Positions 8,854 through 17,757 of a stretch of DNA of 64,000 bases are shown here, piece by piece. The stretch lies in contig NZ_BCQP01000017.1 in NCBI RefSeq assembly GCF_001552135.1, forward strand, positions 124,001 to 188,000, in the 5' to 3' direction. The notes below the pieces were generated by a model. It was not told the DNA's origin and searched no databases. It worked only from the letters and a program-made list of their open reading frames with translations. The translations under genes and the position numbers were made by a program. Source of the stretch: Actinomadura chibensis NBRC 106107. GTDB taxonomy: Bacteria; Actinomycetota; Actinomycetes; Streptosporangiales; Streptosporangiaceae. Within the stretch, counting starts at the first letter, position 1. Each line of letters begins with the position of its first letter.

Positions 8854-9753
8854 ATGCGACGTCACATCATCGTGCTCGCCGTCGCGGCGGGCGCCGCGGG
8901 GCTGGGCTTCACCGTCCACCGGATCGTCCCGCACGAACCGCGGCACCAGGGGGTCGTCGCGGGGGCGACGGAGTCGGCGCGCGCCGCCGCCAGGCACGGG
9001 ACGGCGAAGTCGGAGCTGCGCCCGTTCGACGCGGCGGGGCTGCGGCGCGGCGTCCGCGCGTACGTCCGGGGACGTCCGGGCAAGGCCGGGGTCATGGCCA
9101 CCGACCTGCGCACCGGGCTGTCCTTCGGGGAGAACGAGAAGGGCGACTTCGTCACGGCGAGCGTCATGAAGGTGGACATCCTGGCGAGCCTCGTCCTGCA
9201 GCGGCAGGGCGGGCGGGGGAGCCTGTCGGCCGATCAGCGTGAGCTGGCCGGGCACATGATCCGCGAGAGCGACAACTCGGCGGCGGACGCCCTGTACTCC
9301 GCCGCCGGGGGCAGCGACGGCGTGCGGAAGGCGAACCGGCGGCTTGGGCTGCGCGACACGACGCCGTTCTCCGGGTCGTGGGGGTCGTCGCTGACCAGCC
9401 CGTCCGACCAGGTGCTGCTGCTGCGGACGCTGGTGTCGGAGACGAGCCCGATCGGCGCGCCCGGCCGCGGCTACATCCTCGGCCTGATGGGCTCGGTGCT
9501 GCGCGAGCAGGCGTGGGGGGTCAGCGCGGCGGCGCGCGCCGGGGAGCGGGTGGCGCTGAAGAACGGCTGGACGCCCGTCCGCCACCAGGGGCACGGGTGG
9601 GCGGTGAACAGCGTGGGCCGGATCACCGGCCCGGACCACGACTTCCTCGTCGCGGTGTGCAGCGGCGACAGCCCGACGATGGAGGCGGGCGTCGCGACGG
9701 TCGAGCACATGGCGGACATGGTCGTCGGCACGCTGCGCACCTCACGGCCGTGA
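8854..9753 (+). CDS. Secreted or membrane-anchored class A beta-lactamase-like serine hydrolase
   Basis: A 299-residue protein whose N-terminal 20 residues (RRHIIVLAVAAGAAGLGF) form a signal peptide or anchor. Penicillin-recognising motifs are present: SVMK at residues 103-106 (SxxK, nucleophile Ser and Lys), SDN at 139-141 and KNG at about 236-238 in place of KTG. No Glu equivalent to Glu166 is obvious in the omega-loop region, where NRRLGLRDTTPFSGSW follows. True beta-lactamase activity is therefore doubtful, and a cell-wall-related hydrolase is at least as likely. Similar proteins are common in actinomycetes. Confidence 0.8.
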   Translation: MRRHIIVLAVAAGAAGLGFTVHRIVPHEPRHQGVVAGATESARAAARHGTAKSELRPFDAAGLRRGVRAYVRGRPGKAGVMATDLRTGLSFGENEKGDFVTASVMKVDILASLVLQRQGGRGSLSADQRELAGHMIRESDNSAADALYSAAGGSDGVRKANRRLGLRDTTPFSGSWGSSLTSPSDQVLLLRTLVSETSPIGAPGRGYILGLMGSVLREQAWGVSAAARAGERVALKNGWTPVRHQGHGWAVNSVGRITGPDHDFLVAVCSGDSPTMEAGVATVEHMADMVVGTLRTSRP

Positions 9754-9826
9754 TCTCGGCGGGCGCGGCCTGCGCGGCCGGGACCGCGGACCGGGCGGCG
9801 GGCCGGCCGCCCAGCGGGCCCGGCCG

Positions 9827-10639
9827 TCAGGCGTGCAGCTTGCGGGTGAGCTTCTTGCCCTCGGTGGCGGCCACGGCGACGCAGGTGACCTCGCGGTCAC
9901 CGGCCCGCCACGAGTCGGCGGTCGGGTAGTAGTAGGACGTCGCGAGCCCGTTCCGCGCCGGGTCGCGGTTGATCCGGGGCGCCATCAGCCGCTTGCACTG
10001 GGCCGAGGCGACCGTGGCCATCGTCTTGTCGGTGGGCATGGCCCCGTCGGGGAGCTTGAAGACGGCCATCACCTCGCCGTCGTGCGGCCCGTTGCACGGC
10101 ACGATCTTCACGCTCTCCACCTCGACCGGCTCGCCCGTCGCGGTGGTGTTCGACGAGCCCTGGTCGTCGTTGATGCAGTCGCCCGCCTTCATCTTCTTCG
10201 CGTCGATCTTCTGCGGCTTGGTCGCGGACGTGCTGGGCGACTTCCCGCCGTCGGTCGAGGACGAGCCGTCCCCGCGCAGCGCGTAGACCGCGATGCCGCC
10301 GACGAGCCACAGGCACGACAGGACGATGCCCGCGATCGCGAGCCCGCGCCCCTTCGCGCCGGTCTGGGAGATGTTGCGCAGCGCGACGAACCCGAGGACG
10401 AGCCCGACGATGCCGAAGCAGCCGAGGAGCCCCGTCACGAACGCGGCGATCGCGAGCCCGCTGGTCTTGTCGCCGCGCGGCGCGCCGTGCGACGGCGGCC
10501 CGTAGCCGGAGCCTCCGCCGGGGCCGCCCGGCATGGGAGGCGGCGGCGGGGGCGGGGGCGCCGAATAGGGCGACTGCTTGCTCAGATCCGGCTGGCCGGG
10601 GATCGGAGGCGGATTATTACCGGGTGGTGGATACGTCAT
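9827..10639 (-). CDS. DUF4190 and septum-formation-domain membrane protein
   Basis: About 270 residues. A Pro/Gly-rich cytoplasmic N-terminus (residues 1-55) precedes two membrane helices of the DUF4190 type (GLAIAAFVTGLLGCFGIVGL and GLAIAGIVLSCLWLVGGIAV). A Ser/Thr linker and an extracellular domain follow, with the GDCIND...VEVESVKIVPCNGPHDGEVM pattern of the septum formation family, containing Cys pairs. The start is taken as the ATG at 10639 (MTYPPPG); a codon six residues upstream at 10657 is possible. The role is envelope-associated but not defined. It is convergent with the serine hydrolase gene. Confidence 0.8.
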   Translation of the reverse strand: MTYPPPGNNPPPIPGQPDLSKQSPYSAPPPPPPPPMPGGPGGGSGYGPPSHGAPRGDKTSGLAIAAFVTGLLGCFGIVGLVLGFVALRNISQTGAKGRGLAIAGIVLSCLWLVGGIAVYALRGDGSSSTDGGKSPSTSATKPQKIDAKKMKAGDCINDDQGSSNTTATGEPVEVESVKIVPCNGPHDGEVMAVFKLPDGAMPTDKTMATVASAQCKRLMAPRINRDPARNGLATSYYYPTADSWRAGDREVTCVAVAATEGKKLTRKLHA

Positions 10640-10771
10640 GAAGAGGGACTGTTGCACACCCCGGCGCGCTCAACGATCATCATGACCAGAATCGGATATG
10701 ACGATTTGCTCACACTTGTCCAAGTCCAGGTTTAACACCCGGAGGACAGCGGGCAATAAAGCACGTTGGCT

Positions 10772-11413
10772 TCAGACCAGGCGGCGGGCGGCGGCCCAGC
10801 GCGACAGCTCGTGCCGGTTGGACAGCTGCAGCTTCCGCAGCACGCTGCTGACATGCGTCTCGACCGTCTTGACGGAGATGAACAACTCCTTCGCGATCTC
10901 CTTGTAGGCGTAGCCGCGGGCGATCAGCCGCAGGACGTCCCGCTCCCGCTGGGTGATCTGGTCCAGCTCGGGGTCCACGGAGGGGACGTCGGTCGCGGCG
11001 AACGCGTCCAGCACGAACCCCGCGAGCCGCGGCGAGAAGACCGCGTCGCCGTCGGCGACCCGCCCGATCGCGTCGGTCAGCTCCGGGCCGGAGATCGTCT
11101 TCGTGACATAGCCGCGGGCGCCGCCCCGGACGACGCCGATCACGTCCTCGGCCGCGTCCGACACCGACAGCGCGAGGAACTTCGACGGGACCGACCCGTG
11201 CAGCCGCCGCAGCACCTCGATCCCCCCGCCGCCCGGCAGGTGGACGTCCAGCAGCACCACGTCCGGCCGCGCCGCCTTGATCACCGACACCGCCTCGTCG
11301 ACGTCGCCCGCCTCCCCGACGATCTCGACGCCGCCGCCCAGCTCGGCCTTGACGCCGGTCCGGAACATCTGGTGGTCGTCCACCAGGACGACCTTCTTCA
11401 GTCCGTCGCTCAC
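10772..11413 (-). CDS. NarL/LuxR-family response regulator
   Basis: A 213-residue regulator. The receiver domain has acidic residues D12-D13 and phospho-acceptor D56 (VVLLDVHLPG). The C-terminal helix-turn-helix reads LTQ-type ITQRERDVLRLIARGYAYKE then IAKELFISVKTVETHVSSVL. Translation starts at GTG 11413, overlapping the kinase stop in a GTGA junction, so kinase and regulator are coupled. It presumably acts on envelope-related genes, given the PspC domain on its kinase and the PspC protein encoded divergently. Confidence 0.95.
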   Translation of the reverse strand: MSDGLKKVVLVDDHQMFRTGVKAELGGGVEIVGEAGDVDEAVSVIKAARPDVVLLDVHLPGGGGIEVLRRLHGSVPSKFLALSVSDAAEDVIGVVRGGARGYVTKTISGPELTDAIGRVADGDAVFSPRLAGFVLDAFAATDVPSVDPELDQITQRERDVLRLIARGYAYKEIAKELFISVKTVETHVSSVLRKLQLSNRHELSRWAAARRLV

Positions 11414-12663
11414 GACTTCTTCATCTCCAACCGCACTTCCGTGCCCTCGCCCGGCGCGGTGCGGACGGTGGCCTTGCCGCCGTTGCGCTCCATACGTCCG
11501 ATGATGGACCCCCGGACGCCCATCCGGTCGTCCGGGACCTGGTCGAGGTCGAACCCCTTGCCCCGGTCCCGGACGAAGATCGCGATCTCGTCGCCCTCGA
11601 CCTCCGCGTACACCGACACCGACGGGGCCTCCGCGTACTTCGCGGCGTTCACCATCGCCTCCCGCGCGGCCTGCAGCGCGGCGCCGAGCCGGTCGTCCAG
11701 CGCCGTGTCGCCGACGCAGACGATCTCGATCGGGACGCCGTGGTCGTCCTCCACCTCCCCCGCGACCTCCCTGATCGCGGCGGCGAACGTCTGGTCGGGG
11801 TCGGCGCGCGGCTGGTAGAGCCAGGTCCGCAGCGTCCGCTCCTGGGACCGGGCGAGCCGCTGCACCTCCCGCGTGTCGTGCGCGTTCCGCTGGATGAGGG
11901 TCAGCGTGTGCAGCACCGAGTCGTGGATGTGCGCGGCCAGCTCGGCGCGCTCCTGGGAGCGGATGCGCTCGTGCCGCTCGGCGTCGAGGTCCTGCCAGAG
12001 CCGCACCACCCACGGCGTCACGATCACCGCGACCCCGGTGAGGATGATCAGCATCGCGATGACGACCGAGCGGGCCTGCGCCGCCTCCACCTTCTGCGCC
12101 ACGAACCCGCCGATGCCGCCGACGACGAGCAGCAGCCCGAGCAGGCTGCGCAGCCACCGCTGGCGGAGCGGGAGCGTCCAGCGCTGCCGCTGGTCGCGGT
12201 CGGCCTGCTGCCAGAGGATCGCGGCGCCGACGCCGCCGACCGCGAACGGCCACAGCGCGAACTGCAGGAGCCCGCCGCCCGCGCCCCACGGCAGCGCGAC
12301 CAGGCCGAGCATGACGGCGCTGTAGGCGAGGAGCTGGCCCCAGTCGCGGCCGGTGCGCCGTCCGGCGTCCCGCTCCGGCCGCTCGGCCTTCGGGACCAGC
12401 AGCCAGAACGCGGCGTACGCGGCGAAGCCGAGCCCGCTCGCCATCGTGAGCAGCACGAACGCGGCGCGGACGATCAGCACGTCCACGCCGAGGTGTTCGG
12501 CGAGGCCGCGGCCCACGCCCGCGATGAGCTTGCCGTCCGCGGCGCGCTCCAGCCGCCGCGGCGGGTCGGACGGCCCGGCCACCGGCGCGGCGGGCTGGGA
12601 CGGGGGCGGCGGCGGGGGCGCCGCCGACGCTCCGCCCGGCCGTCCGGCCGCCTCCTCGCTCAT
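11410..12663 (-). CDS. PspC-domain sensor histidine kinase
   Basis: A 417-residue kinase. A Pro-rich leader (residues 1-35) precedes a PspC domain (about 36-92, RRLERAADGKLIAGVGRGLA then membrane helix), several further membrane helices (112-220) and a HisKA_3-type dimerisation domain with phospho-acceptor His about 247 (LAAHIHDSVLHTLTLIQ). The ATPase domain has VRDRGKGFDLDQVPDDRMGV and a final GEGTEVRLEM. PspC domains sense or respond to membrane stress in the phage-shock and LiaRS-type systems, so envelope stress sensing is inferred. ATG 12663 is preceded by GGAAGGGACG; an ATG 15 nt further upstream is less likely. Confidence 0.93.
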   Translation of the reverse strand: MSEEAAGRPGGASAAPPPPPPSQPAAPVAGPSDPPRRLERAADGKLIAGVGRGLAEHLGVDVLIVRAAFVLLTMASGLGFAAYAAFWLLVPKAERPERDAGRRTGRDWGQLLAYSAVMLGLVALPWGAGGGLLQFALWPFAVGGVGAAILWQQADRDQRQRWTLPLRQRWLRSLLGLLLVVGGIGGFVAQKVEAAQARSVVIAMLIILTGVAVIVTPWVVRLWQDLDAERHERIRSQERAELAAHIHDSVLHTLTLIQRNAHDTREVQRLARSQERTLRTWLYQPRADPDQTFAAAIREVAGEVEDDHGVPIEIVCVGDTALDDRLGAALQAAREAMVNAAKYAEAPSVSVYAEVEGDEIAIFVRDRGKGFDLDQVPDDRMGVRGSIIGRMERNGGKATVRTAPGEGTEVRLEMKKS

Positions 12664-12812
12664 CGCCGTCCCTTCCACGGTTCTCCCACGTCACCGATCG
12701 TCACACGGCCGCCGGTGATCCGCATCAGGGGCCGACCCCCGGCTTGACTCAGGGTCGGATCAGGGACCTCCCGGATACCCCCGCCCCGGCCCGGCACGCC
12801 ACCATTGGCGGC

Positions 12813-14183
12813 ATGGACACCGGACAGGCCGGAACGGAACCGGGCGCCACCGCCGCGGGCGGCGGACACGCCACCACCTACGACCGGACCACCCACGACC
12901 GGACCGCCTACGACAGGCTGGCGCGCGACGCGGACCGCCGCGTGCTCGCCGGGGTGTGCACGGGGCTGGGCCGGTACGCGGGCATCGACCCCGTCGTGTT
13001 CCGCGTGGGGTTCGCGGTCCTCGTCCTCGCGCACGGGCAGGGCGTCTTCCTGTACGTCGCGGCGGTGCTGCTGATGCCGGGCAAGCCGGACGAGTCGTCG
13101 CTCGCGGAGCAGTTCTTCAAGCGCTGGTTCGACGCGCAGGCCGTCCTGTCGGTCCTCGGCGCCCTGCTGTGCGCCGGAGTCGTGTTCAGCCTGTTCGGCG
13201 GGATGTCCACGGACGCGATCGCCGTCCTCGTGGTGTTCGGGCTGGTGCTGCTCGTGGCGCGCTCGCGCGGCGTCGACCTCGTGGCGGCCGCGCGGTCGGT
13301 GCCCGAGCGGCTCACCGGGCACCCGCCGGAGCCGGCCGCGTGGGGGACGCGGCCGGAGTCCGTCTCGCTCGGCGGCGTCTCCCTGTACAAGGACGTGCCG
13401 CCCGCCGACACGCCGCCCGCCGACACGCCGCCGGGTTCCCTCCCCGGGGGGATGATCGACCTGGCCGCGTACGGGACGGCGCAGGCGGCCGCGCAGGCCG
13501 AGGCCCGGGCGCGGGCCGGCACGGCGGCGCCCGCCGGGGCCGTTCCGGCGGAGCGGCGGCGGGGCGGGCGGGGCGCCTCGCCGGTCTCCGCGATCGCGCT
13601 GCTCGCCGCGATGGCCGCCGGGGCCGCGATGATCCCGGTCGCCGAGGGCTACCCCGCCCCGGACTCCTGGCTGATCGTCATGGCGCCCGCGCTCGCCGTC
13701 GTCGGGTTCGGGCTCGTCCTCGGCGGCTGGTTCCGGACCCGCGGCCTCGCCACCGCCGGGACGGTCCTGACCCTCGCCCTGCTGTCCACGTCGGTCGCGG
13801 GCGAGGCGCCGAGGAACGCCGAGTACGGCGAGATCGAGTGGCGGCCGACCGACGTCGCGCAGACGAACCAGGTGTACCGGGTCGGCGTCGGGCAGGGCGA
13901 GCTGAACCTCACCGCGCTGCCGATGGCCGCCGGGCAGCGGGTCTCGATCGACGCCCGGGTGGCGCTCGGCGGGCTGCGGGTGACGGTGCCGCCGACCGCG
14001 CGCGTCCTGCTGGACGCCCGGATCTCGCTCGGCGACCTGCGGATCGAGCAGCGGACGACGAGCGGCCCGTACGCCAAGGCCGTCCAGACGCTGGAGCCGG
14101 AGGTCAGGGGGACCGGCGAGCCGCCGGTGATCGTCCTGCGGATCCGCGGGAGGGTCGGGGACGTGGACGTGCGCCGTGGCTGA
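12813..14183 (+). CDS. PspC-domain multi-pass membrane protein with LiaF-like C-terminus
   Basis: A 456-residue protein. The PspC domain spans about residues 38-92 (RLARDADRRVLAGVCTGLGR then membrane helix). It is followed by paired helices (AVLSVLGALLCAGVVFSLFG; AIAVLVVFGLVLLVA), a Pro/Ala-rich cytoplasmic stretch, more helices near 265-345 and a C-terminal strand-rich domain. That domain has repeated GLRV/DLRI strands (VSIDARVALGGLRVTVP; VLLDARISLGDLRIEQ), resembling LiaF-type sensory tails. The gene is divergent from the PspC-kinase with 149 bp between, suggesting joint regulation. ATG 12813 is chosen because a longer reading from 12744 lacks family-like residues. Confidence 0.88.
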   Translation: MDTGQAGTEPGATAAGGGHATTYDRTTHDRTAYDRLARDADRRVLAGVCTGLGRYAGIDPVVFRVGFAVLVLAHGQGVFLYVAAVLLMPGKPDESSLAEQFFKRWFDAQAVLSVLGALLCAGVVFSLFGGMSTDAIAVLVVFGLVLLVARSRGVDLVAAARSVPERLTGHPPEPAAWGTRPESVSLGGVSLYKDVPPADTPPADTPPGSLPGGMIDLAAYGTAQAAAQAEARARAGTAAPAGAVPAERRRGGRGASPVSAIALLAAMAAGAAMIPVAEGYPAPDSWLIVMAPALAVVGFGLVLGGWFRTRGLATAGTVLTLALLSTSVAGEAPRNAEYGEIEWRPTDVAQTNQVYRVGVGQGELNLTALPMAAGQRVSIDARVALGGLRVTVPPTARVLLDARISLGDLRIEQRTTSGPYAKAVQTLEPEVRGTGEPPVIVLRIRGRVGDVDVRRG

Positions 14184-14406
14184 CCCCCGCGAGCCCGCGC
14201 GCGGCGGGCGCCGCCGCCGGTTCGACCCGGCCGGGCCCGTCACCGGGCTGTTCTTCCTCGCCCTCGCGGGCGTGTTCCTCGCCGACGGCCTGTCGGACGG
14301 GCGCCCGCTCGGCGCGACGGTCCTGCTCCCGGTGGTGCTGATCGGGCTCGGCCTGGTCGGGACGGTCCGGGTGCTGACCCGCGGGCGCCGCCGCGACCTC
14401 CGCTGA
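14176..14406 (+). CDS. Small two-helix membrane protein
   Basis: A 76-residue protein with a basic N-terminus (ADPREPARGGRRRRFDPAGP) and two hydrophobic segments (VTGLFFLALAGVFLADGL and ATVLLPVVLIGLGLVGTV), ending in a basic tail. It starts at GTG 14176, overlapping the end of the PspC gene by 8 bp, which implies translational coupling and co-function. No family is recognised; it may be an accessory subunit of the PspC protein. Confidence 0.7.
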   Translation: MADPREPARGGRRRRFDPAGPVTGLFFLALAGVFLADGLSDGRPLGATVLLPVVLIGLGLVGTVRVLTRGRRRDLR

Positions 14407-14491
14407 CGTCCCCCGCGGGCCGCCCGGCCGCGCCGCGTCGACGCCGAGTAGCCTGACCCCGACGGCAGGTGACCGGCCGGAACGAGGTGCG

Positions 14492-15193
14492 ATGTCAGGT
14501 CAGCCCGGCGCGCCGGAGGCGGACGGCGCCGACGTGCTGCCCGGCTCCCGGTCCGCGCTCGACCCGGAGCGCGCGATCAAGCCGGGACGGCACGGGCTGT
14601 CCCCCGAGACCGTCGCCGGGATCCAGCGCGAGCGGCTGATCGACGCGTTCGTCGAGGTCGTGTCCGAGCGCGGGTTCGGGCACACGACGATCAGCCGGGT
14701 CACCGAGGCGGCGGGCGTCACCAAGAAGACGTTCTACGCCCACTTCGCCGACCTGGACGAGTGCTTCCTCGCCGCCTACGAGCGCGGCATGGGCATCCTG
14801 CTGCGCCGCATGACGCAGGCGTACGAGGAGGCGCCGACCTGGCCGGACGGCGTGCACGCCGCGCTGCGCACCATGCTCGGGCTCCTCGCCCGGGAGCCGC
14901 GGTTCGCGCGGGCGTCGCTGGTCGAGGTGAACGCGGCGGGCCCGCAGGTCAGGCAGGCGCGCATCGACAACCTCACCCGCTTCCGCGCCTTCTTCGCCCC
15001 GCCGTCCCCCGCCTCCATTCCCACCGCCGTGGTGGACGCGATCGTCGGCGGCGTCTACAGCGCGATCCACGTGCAGATGGAGACGGGCGAGGCGGCGGAG
15101 CTGCCGTCGCTGCTGCCGTCCCTCACCTATTTCGCGCTGCTGCCCGTCATCGGGCGGGAGGCGGCGTCCCCCTACCTGGCGGAGGACCGCTGA
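14492..15193 (+). CDS. TetR-family transcriptional regulator
   Basis: A 233-residue regulator. After a 35-residue leader comes the TetR DNA-binding domain: RERLIDAFVEVVSERGFGHT, then TISRVTEAAGVTKKTFYAHF and ADLDECFLAAYERG. The C-terminal ligand domain is generic. Targets are unknown. The overlapping convergent cupin gene (stop-side overlap of 22 bp) and the upstream PspC cluster are candidates by proximity only. The ATG at 14492 follows AACGAGGTGCG, a weak ribosome binding site. Confidence 0.93.
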   Translation: MSGQPGAPEADGADVLPGSRSALDPERAIKPGRHGLSPETVAGIQRERLIDAFVEVVSERGFGHTTISRVTEAAGVTKKTFYAHFADLDECFLAAYERGMGILLRRMTQAYEEAPTWPDGVHAALRTMLGLLAREPRFARASLVEVNAAGPQVRQARIDNLTRFRAFFAPPSPASIPTAVVDAIVGGVYSAIHVQMETGEAAELPSLLPSLTYFALLPVIGREAASPYLAEDR

Positions 15194-15606
15194 CCCGGCG
15201 CGGCCGGGGCCGTCCCGCCCGCGTGCAGGCTGACCGCGAACGCCGGGCCGGGGTTCGTCAGCGTGTGCGGGCCCGCGTGCACCCTGACCCGGTTGGCCCG
15301 TAACGCCCGCTCGGTGACGCCGCACTCCGCGATCGTCACCTCCGCCAGCTCGCCCGCGATCAGCGTGCCGACCTGGGCGTGGACGGTCGCGCCCGAGCCG
15401 GGCGGCCAGGTGGTGAGCCAGGTCGTCCCGTCCAACGGGACGTGTACCGGGCCCGCCGCGTCGAAGCGGACGAGCCGCCACCACGGCTCGGGCCGTCCGG
15501 CGAGGTCGCTGACGCGGGCGGCGAGCTGCCCGACGGTGGGCGGGCGGACGGCGACGACGCGGCCGTGCGGATCGTCCTGGCCGCGCATGAAGAGATCGGG
15601 AACCAT
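15172..15606 (-). CDS. Cysteine-dioxygenase-like cupin with incomplete iron site
   Basis: A 144-residue cupin resembling type I cysteine dioxygenases: RLVRFDAAGPVHVPL, then TTWLTTWPPGSGATVHAQVG, then ELAEVTIAECGV, and RVHAGPHTLTNPGPAFAVSL. In active enzymes the first cupin motif carries HxH and the second a third His ligand. Here the first motif reads VHAQ (His about 76, Gln about 78 in place of the second His), while the later His (about 114) is kept. Loss of one of three iron ligands suggests altered or absent dioxygenase activity. ATG 15606 follows AAGGACCTCCG. The gene overlaps the tetR 3' end by 22 bp. Confidence 0.72.
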   Translation of the reverse strand: MVPDLFMRGQDDPHGRVVAVRPPTVGQLAARVSDLAGRPEPWWRLVRFDAAGPVHVPLDGTTWLTTWPPGSGATVHAQVGTLIAGELAEVTIAECGVTERALRANRVRVHAGPHTLTNPGPAFAVSLHAGGTAPAAPGQRSSAR

Positions 15607-15876
15607 CGGAGGTCCTTCGTGTACGGATGTCGGCTGGAAAGCGGGAGCGGGTTCAGCGACAACACGAAGGACACAGCGCGCTGGCCACGCGGCCCAGGGC
15701 CGCGGGGCTCTCGAAGAGATTGCGCGCGAGCATGCGTACAAGGAGACACGCGGTCACCGAACCTTGTCAAGCCGATCACCGCGCGTCCATCCGGAGGCCG
15801 CCCCGCGCGCGGACCATGCGTCCGGTAGCGGATCAAGGAACACCCTGATCAAGGGGCTGACGAAGGGCGGGGACCC

Positions 15877-17457
15877 ATGGACCGGCGAACGGACCGGGGA
15901 GTCGATCGACGCGGCGTGCTGCGCGGCGGGCTCGTCACGACCGGCGGGGCGGCGCTCGCCCTGCTGACCGGCGGCCCGACGGCGCTGGCGGCCGGCCGCT
16001 CGGCCCCCGCGCTGCTGCGCGGCGGGCGCCCGCGCCTCACGCACGGCGTGCAGAGCGGCGAGGTCACGGCGCGCGAGGCGGTCGTGTGGGCGCGGTCGGA
16101 CCAGCCCGCGCGGATGCTGGTGGAGGTGGGCCGCCGTCCCGACTTCCGCGACGCGCGGACGCTGCCGGGCCCCGTCCTCACCCCGGACACCGACCTCACC
16201 GGCAAGGCGTTCCTGCGCGGCCTGCCGTCAGGCGAGGAGCTGCACTACCGGGTGCGGCTGGCGGACCTCGACCGCGGCCTCGCGTCCGAGCCGGTGGCCG
16301 GACGCCTGCGCACGGCCTCGACCCGCGCGCGCGACGTCCGCTTCGTCTGGTCGGGCGACCTCGCCGGGCAGGGCTGGGGCATCAACCCGGAGTTCGGCGG
16401 CTACCGCATCTTCAAGGCGATGTCCGGCGTGGACCCCGACTTCTTCCTGTGCAGCGGCGATCTCGTCTACTCGGACGGCCCCCTGACCGAGACGGTGAAG
16501 CTTCCGGACGGGCGTACCTGGCGCAACATCGTCACCCCTGAGAAGTCGGCCGTCGCGCAGACCCTCGCCGAATACCGGGGCCAGTTCCGCTACAACCTGG
16601 AGGACGCCAACCTCAGGGCGTTCAACGCGCACGTCCCGATGCTCTACCAGTGGGACGACCACGAGACCCTCAACAACTGGTACCCCGGCGAGATCCTCGA
16701 CCTCCCGCAGTACACCGAGAAGCGCGTGGACGTCCTCGCTGCCCGCGCCCGCCGCGCGATGTTCGAGTACACGCCGACCGCCGTACGCGCGGCACGCGGC
16801 GGACGCCTCTACCGCAAGGTCTCCTACGGCCCGCTGCTGGACGTCTTCATGCTCGACATGCGCACCTACAAGTCGCCGAACGACGCGGACACGTCCCCCA
16901 CGCAGCGGGACGGCCTGCTCGGCCGGGAGCAGTCCGCCTGGCTCAAGCGGGAGCTGCGGAACTCCCGCGCCACCTGGAAGGTGATCGCGGCCGACCTGCC
17001 CATCGGGCTCGTCGTCCCGGACGGCACCGCGCAGGAGGCGGCGGCGCAGGGCGACGACGGCGTCCCGCTCGGCCGCGAGCGCGAGATCGCGGACCTGCTG
17101 TCGTACGCGCGGCGGCACCGCGTCCGCAACATGGTGTGGCTGACGGCGGACGTCCACTACACGGCCGCGCACTACTACGACCCGGCCAAGGCGTCCTTCA
17201 AGGACTTCGACCCGTTCTGGGAGTTCGTGTCGGGCCCGCTGAACGCGGGCGCCTTCGGCCCCAACAAGCTCGACGGGACGTTCGGCCCGGTGGCGCGGTT
17301 CGTGCAGGCGCCGCCGCACGCGAACACGTCCCCGGCCGAGGGCTTCCAGTTCTTCGGCGAGGTCGAGATCGACGGGGACTCGGCGGCGCTGACCGTCCGG
17401 CTGCGCGACCTGGACGGCCGCGCCCTGCACACCGAGACGCTCGTCCCCCGCCGCTGA
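15877..17457 (+). CDS. phoD: Tat-exported alkaline phosphatase D (PhoD)
   Basis: A 526-residue secreted phosphodiesterase/phosphatase. The N-terminus DRRGVLRGGLVTTGGAALAL is a twin-arginine signal. The mature part has the PhoD layout: an N-terminal domain with LTHGVQSGEVTAREAVVWAR, then metal-binding and catalytic stretches FVWSGDLAGQGWGINPEF, FFLCSGDLVYSDGP, QWDDHETLNNWYPG, VWLTADVHYTAAHYYD and VSGPLNAGAFGPNKLDGT. PhoD enzymes use iron and calcium and release phosphate from phosphodiesters, including teichoic acids. The ATG at 15877 follows GGGCGGGGACCC. No Pho box was recognised. Confidence 0.95.
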   Translation: MDRRTDRGVDRRGVLRGGLVTTGGAALALLTGGPTALAAGRSAPALLRGGRPRLTHGVQSGEVTAREAVVWARSDQPARMLVEVGRRPDFRDARTLPGPVLTPDTDLTGKAFLRGLPSGEELHYRVRLADLDRGLASEPVAGRLRTASTRARDVRFVWSGDLAGQGWGINPEFGGYRIFKAMSGVDPDFFLCSGDLVYSDGPLTETVKLPDGRTWRNIVTPEKSAVAQTLAEYRGQFRYNLEDANLRAFNAHVPMLYQWDDHETLNNWYPGEILDLPQYTEKRVDVLAARARRAMFEYTPTAVRAARGGRLYRKVSYGPLLDVFMLDMRTYKSPNDADTSPTQRDGLLGREQSAWLKRELRNSRATWKVIAADLPIGLVVPDGTAQEAAAQGDDGVPLGREREIADLLSYARRHRVRNMVWLTADVHYTAAHYYDPAKASFKDFDPFWEFVSGPLNAGAFGPNKLDGTFGPVARFVQAPPHANTSPAEGFQFFGEVEIDGDSAALTVRLRDLDGRALHTETLVPRR

Positions 17458-17460
17458 CCC

Positions 17461-17565
17461 TCAGCGGTTGAGGATCAGGAACGCGATCCAGGTGAGGACG
17501 AGGGTCACCACGAGTGATCCCAGACATCCCAGCCGGGACGAGAAGAACAACATGCGATGCCCCAT
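17461..17565 (-). CDS. Possible 30-34-residue single-span membrane peptide
   Basis: The reverse strand encodes MGHRMLFFSSRLGCLGSLVV followed by TLVLTWIAFLILNR: a short basic N-terminus and one strongly hydrophobic helix. Starts at 17565 or 17553 are possible, preceded by a G-rich stretch. The reading lies 3 bp from the convergent phoD stop. The compact, clean helix makes it more plausible than chance, but no family is certain. Confidence 0.4.
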   Translation of the reverse strand: MGHRMLFFSSRLGCLGSLVVTLVLTWIAFLILNR

Positions 17566-17757
17566 ACCCCCCGAAAATGGCGGGGCCGGGCGATCGTGAA
17601 CGGGCCATGACCCCCGCCTTACCCAGCGGGAACGGTGGCCCAGCAAACCGGTACGTATTCCGGCGAAACCCGGAATACCTTGACGCGCGGCCATTACCGT
17701 CTGTTGGGAGCCGCCCACGGAACGGGGCGGACAAGGCGGAACGCTCCAGGAGGAGCA

